Assembly: GCF_003001935.1 (NCBI RefSeq)
Contig: NZ_PVNG01000008.1
Coordinates: 310,001-374,000 of the forward strand
Reading direction: 5' to 3'
From: Nonomuraea fuscirosea
GTDB taxonomy: Bacteria; Actinomycetota; Actinomycetes; Streptosporangiales; Streptosporangiaceae
DNA: 64,000 nucleotides
A program made the position numbers and the translations under genes. The notes beneath the pieces are model-generated. The model was not told where the DNA came from and did no database searches. It saw only the letters and a list, made by a program, of their open reading frames with translations. This document shows positions 62,911-64,000 of the stretch, one piece after another (the stretch's first letter is position 1; each line of letters begins with the position of its first letter).

Positions 62911-62984
62911 TGTCATCCATTGGAACGTTTGATGCGTGAATCTCATGCATCCCATGCGCATCACCGGACCCTCTGGAGGGAATC

Positions 62985-63905
62985 GTGCCTAGCCAGGTTC
63001 GCCGCGGACGTACGCTCACGCTCGCCACCATGGGGGCACTCGCCGCCTCGCTGCTCGCCACGGGCGGCGTCGCCACCGCCTCGTCCGCCGTCTCCGCCGC
63101 CGTCCCGGCGGGTGCCGCGGCCGGCACGGTAGTCGCCTGCGTGCACCGGAAGTCGCGTTACGCCCGCATCGTCAACGCCACGGCCAAGTGCAGGAAGACC
63201 GAGGTGCGCGTGCTCATCGGCGGGGGTGGCACGTCCACGACCGTCGAGACGGGCAGCCAGGGCCCGGCGGGCCCCGAGGGTCCCGCGGGCCCGCAGGGGG
63301 CGCAGGGCGTCAAGGGCGACCGTGGCATGCCCGGACGTCCCGGACGGCCCGGCCCGCAGGGCAAGCAGGGCGTGGCAGGCCCTCAGGGCCCGCAAGGACC
63401 GCAGGGCGAGCAGGGTCCCAAGGGCGAACAGGGCTCCAAGGGCGAACAGGGGCCGAAGGGCGACCAGGGCGTCAAAGGTGAGCAGGGCGAGCCGGGCAAG
63501 CAGGGCACCCAGGGCGAGCCGGGCAGGCCCGGCACCCCGGGCCCGAAGGGCGATCGCGGCCCGCAGGGCCCCAAGGGCGACACCGGGCAGCGCGGCCCGC
63601 AGGGACCCCAGGGCCCGAAGGGCGAGCCCGGCGGCGGCGCGGCCTACACCACCTACGTCGTCACCGATCGCTTCAACGGCAACTCCGGCACGGCGACCTG
63701 CAAGAAGGGCGACGCCGTGACCGGCGGCGGCTTCCAGGTGGACTCGCGCTACCAGGTGACCAGCAGCATGCCCACGAGCGGCGGCTGGTCGGTCGCCGTC
63801 ACCAAGGCCGACTTCAAGACCGCCGACGGCCAGGCCGGCTCGCAGACGTCGGGCGGTGGCAGCGGCGGTGGCACGGTCTACGCCGTCTGCCTGGAGAAGA
63901 AGTAA
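62985..63905 (+). CDS. secreted collagen-like protein
   Basis: This is a 306-residue protein. A signal peptide (about 1-33) is followed by a short domain with two cysteines (VACVHRKSR, AKCRK). Then come 42 uninterrupted Gly-X-Y triplets (about residues 90-215, from GSQGPAGPEGPAG to GPKGEPG), rich in GPQ, GPK, GEQ and GDR. The C-terminal domain of about 90 residues (YTTYVVTDRFNG, TCKKGDAVTGGGFQV, VYAVCLEKK) has a further cysteine pair and may drive trimer formation. Pro is frequent at X or Y, and charged Lys/Asp/Glu pairs could stabilise the helix without hydroxyproline. GGAGGG lies 4 bases before the GTG. A surface or matrix role is inferred. Confidence 0.9.
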   Translation: MPSQVRRGRTLTLATMGALAASLLATGGVATASSAVSAAVPAGAAAGTVVACVHRKSRYARIVNATAKCRKTEVRVLIGGGGTSTTVETGSQGPAGPEGPAGPQGAQGVKGDRGMPGRPGRPGPQGKQGVAGPQGPQGPQGEQGPKGEQGSKGEQGPKGDQGVKGEQGEPGKQGTQGEPGRPGTPGPKGDRGPQGPKGDTGQRGPQGPQGPKGEPGGGAAYTTYVVTDRFNGNSGTATCKKGDAVTGGGFQVDSRYQVTSSMPTSGGWSVAVTKADFKTADGQAGSQTSGGGSGGGTVYAVCLEKK

Positions 63906-63960
63906 CGACCACGCCGGCAGGCGTCCAAGCGCCTCACGACCAGAAGGAAGGGGCCCGCAC

Positions 63961-64000
63961 GTGCGCGTGCCGCCCGCCGGACACAGGCCGGCACCCAGGT
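63961..64000 (+). CDS. possible start of the next gene, cut by window end
   Basis: A GTG at 63961 is preceded by GGAAGGGG at about 9 bases and the frame is open to the window edge. The 13 residues visible (VRVPPAGHRPAPR) identify nothing. Confidence 0.3.
   Translation, partial: MRVPPAGHRPAPR

Noticed and set aside
63240..63640. A DNA-level tandem repeat in the collagen-like gene as a mobile or regulatory repeat
   Set aside because: The 9-bp periodicity follows from coding Gly-X-Y triplets; it needs no separate explanation.

Overview
The window reads as chromosomal DNA of a high-GC filamentous actinomycete, most likely of the Streptosporangiaceae (Nonomuraea or a close relative). The evidence is the strongly GC-biased third codon position, frequent GTG starts, and a bldC gene lying in a gene order I recall from Streptomyces coelicolor (purF, purM, a DUF3073 gene, valine dehydrogenase, a conserved hypothetical, bldC). 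Genus-level placement is inference.

Bases 1-6440 are an eroded accessory island ending at a tRNA-Lys gene. It holds a tandem pair of small secreted six-cysteine proteins between near-identical 25/24-bp repeats, a stump of a TauE/SafE transporter, a frameshifted DNase-I-like (EEP) hydrolase cut by an insertion sequence, that IS with 22-bp inverted ends and a doubly broken transposase, a frameshifted secreted protein with a NucA/NucB nuclease C-terminus followed by a candidate immunity gene, a second IS fragment, and the C-terminus of a tyrosine recombinase about 150 bp from the 3' end of the tRNA.

Bases 6.5-16 kb carry an acyl-CoA dehydrogenase, a PspC protein, an MFS transporter, a zincin, a membrane metallophosphoesterase, a Glu-Asp-Phe tRNA cluster with a strong terminator, and an ALDH/aldo-keto reductase/CMD operon divergent from a TetR gene, with three copies of GTCC-N3-GGAC between them. 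Bases 16-20.4 kb are a second, weaker accessory patch: small secreted proteins, a degenerate toxin-antitoxin relic, a broken lipoprotein and a broken DUF3885 gene.

Bases 20.4-41 kb contain an SDR/TetR pair, a NarL-type two-component system, an intact VapBC module, a secreted arabinofuranosidase-like enzyme with a CBM2 domain and a divergent regulator, a 1197-residue secreted subtilase, a small methyltransferase, dihydrolipoyl dehydrogenase, an orphan response regulator, quinone-type pyrD, and a translationally coupled amidase lipoprotein/GH20 pair. Three 28-bp hairpin repeats lie upstream of that pair.

Bases 42-51.5 kb are conserved core: LacI and TetR regulators, bldC, vdh, DUF3073, purM-purF and a sterol-carrier-like gene. 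Bases 51.5-64 kb hold a Tat-exported PhoX phosphatase with an upstream PHO-box-like repeat, an ABC exporter behind a SoxR-box-like promoter, two DHA2 MFS exporters that share a GTAC-GAC-GTAC operator core with an intervening TetR gene, an MTHFR-like gene, a Crp/Fnr regulator next to a membrane class III nucleotide cyclase, and a secreted collagen-like protein with 42 uninterrupted Gly-X-Y triplets.
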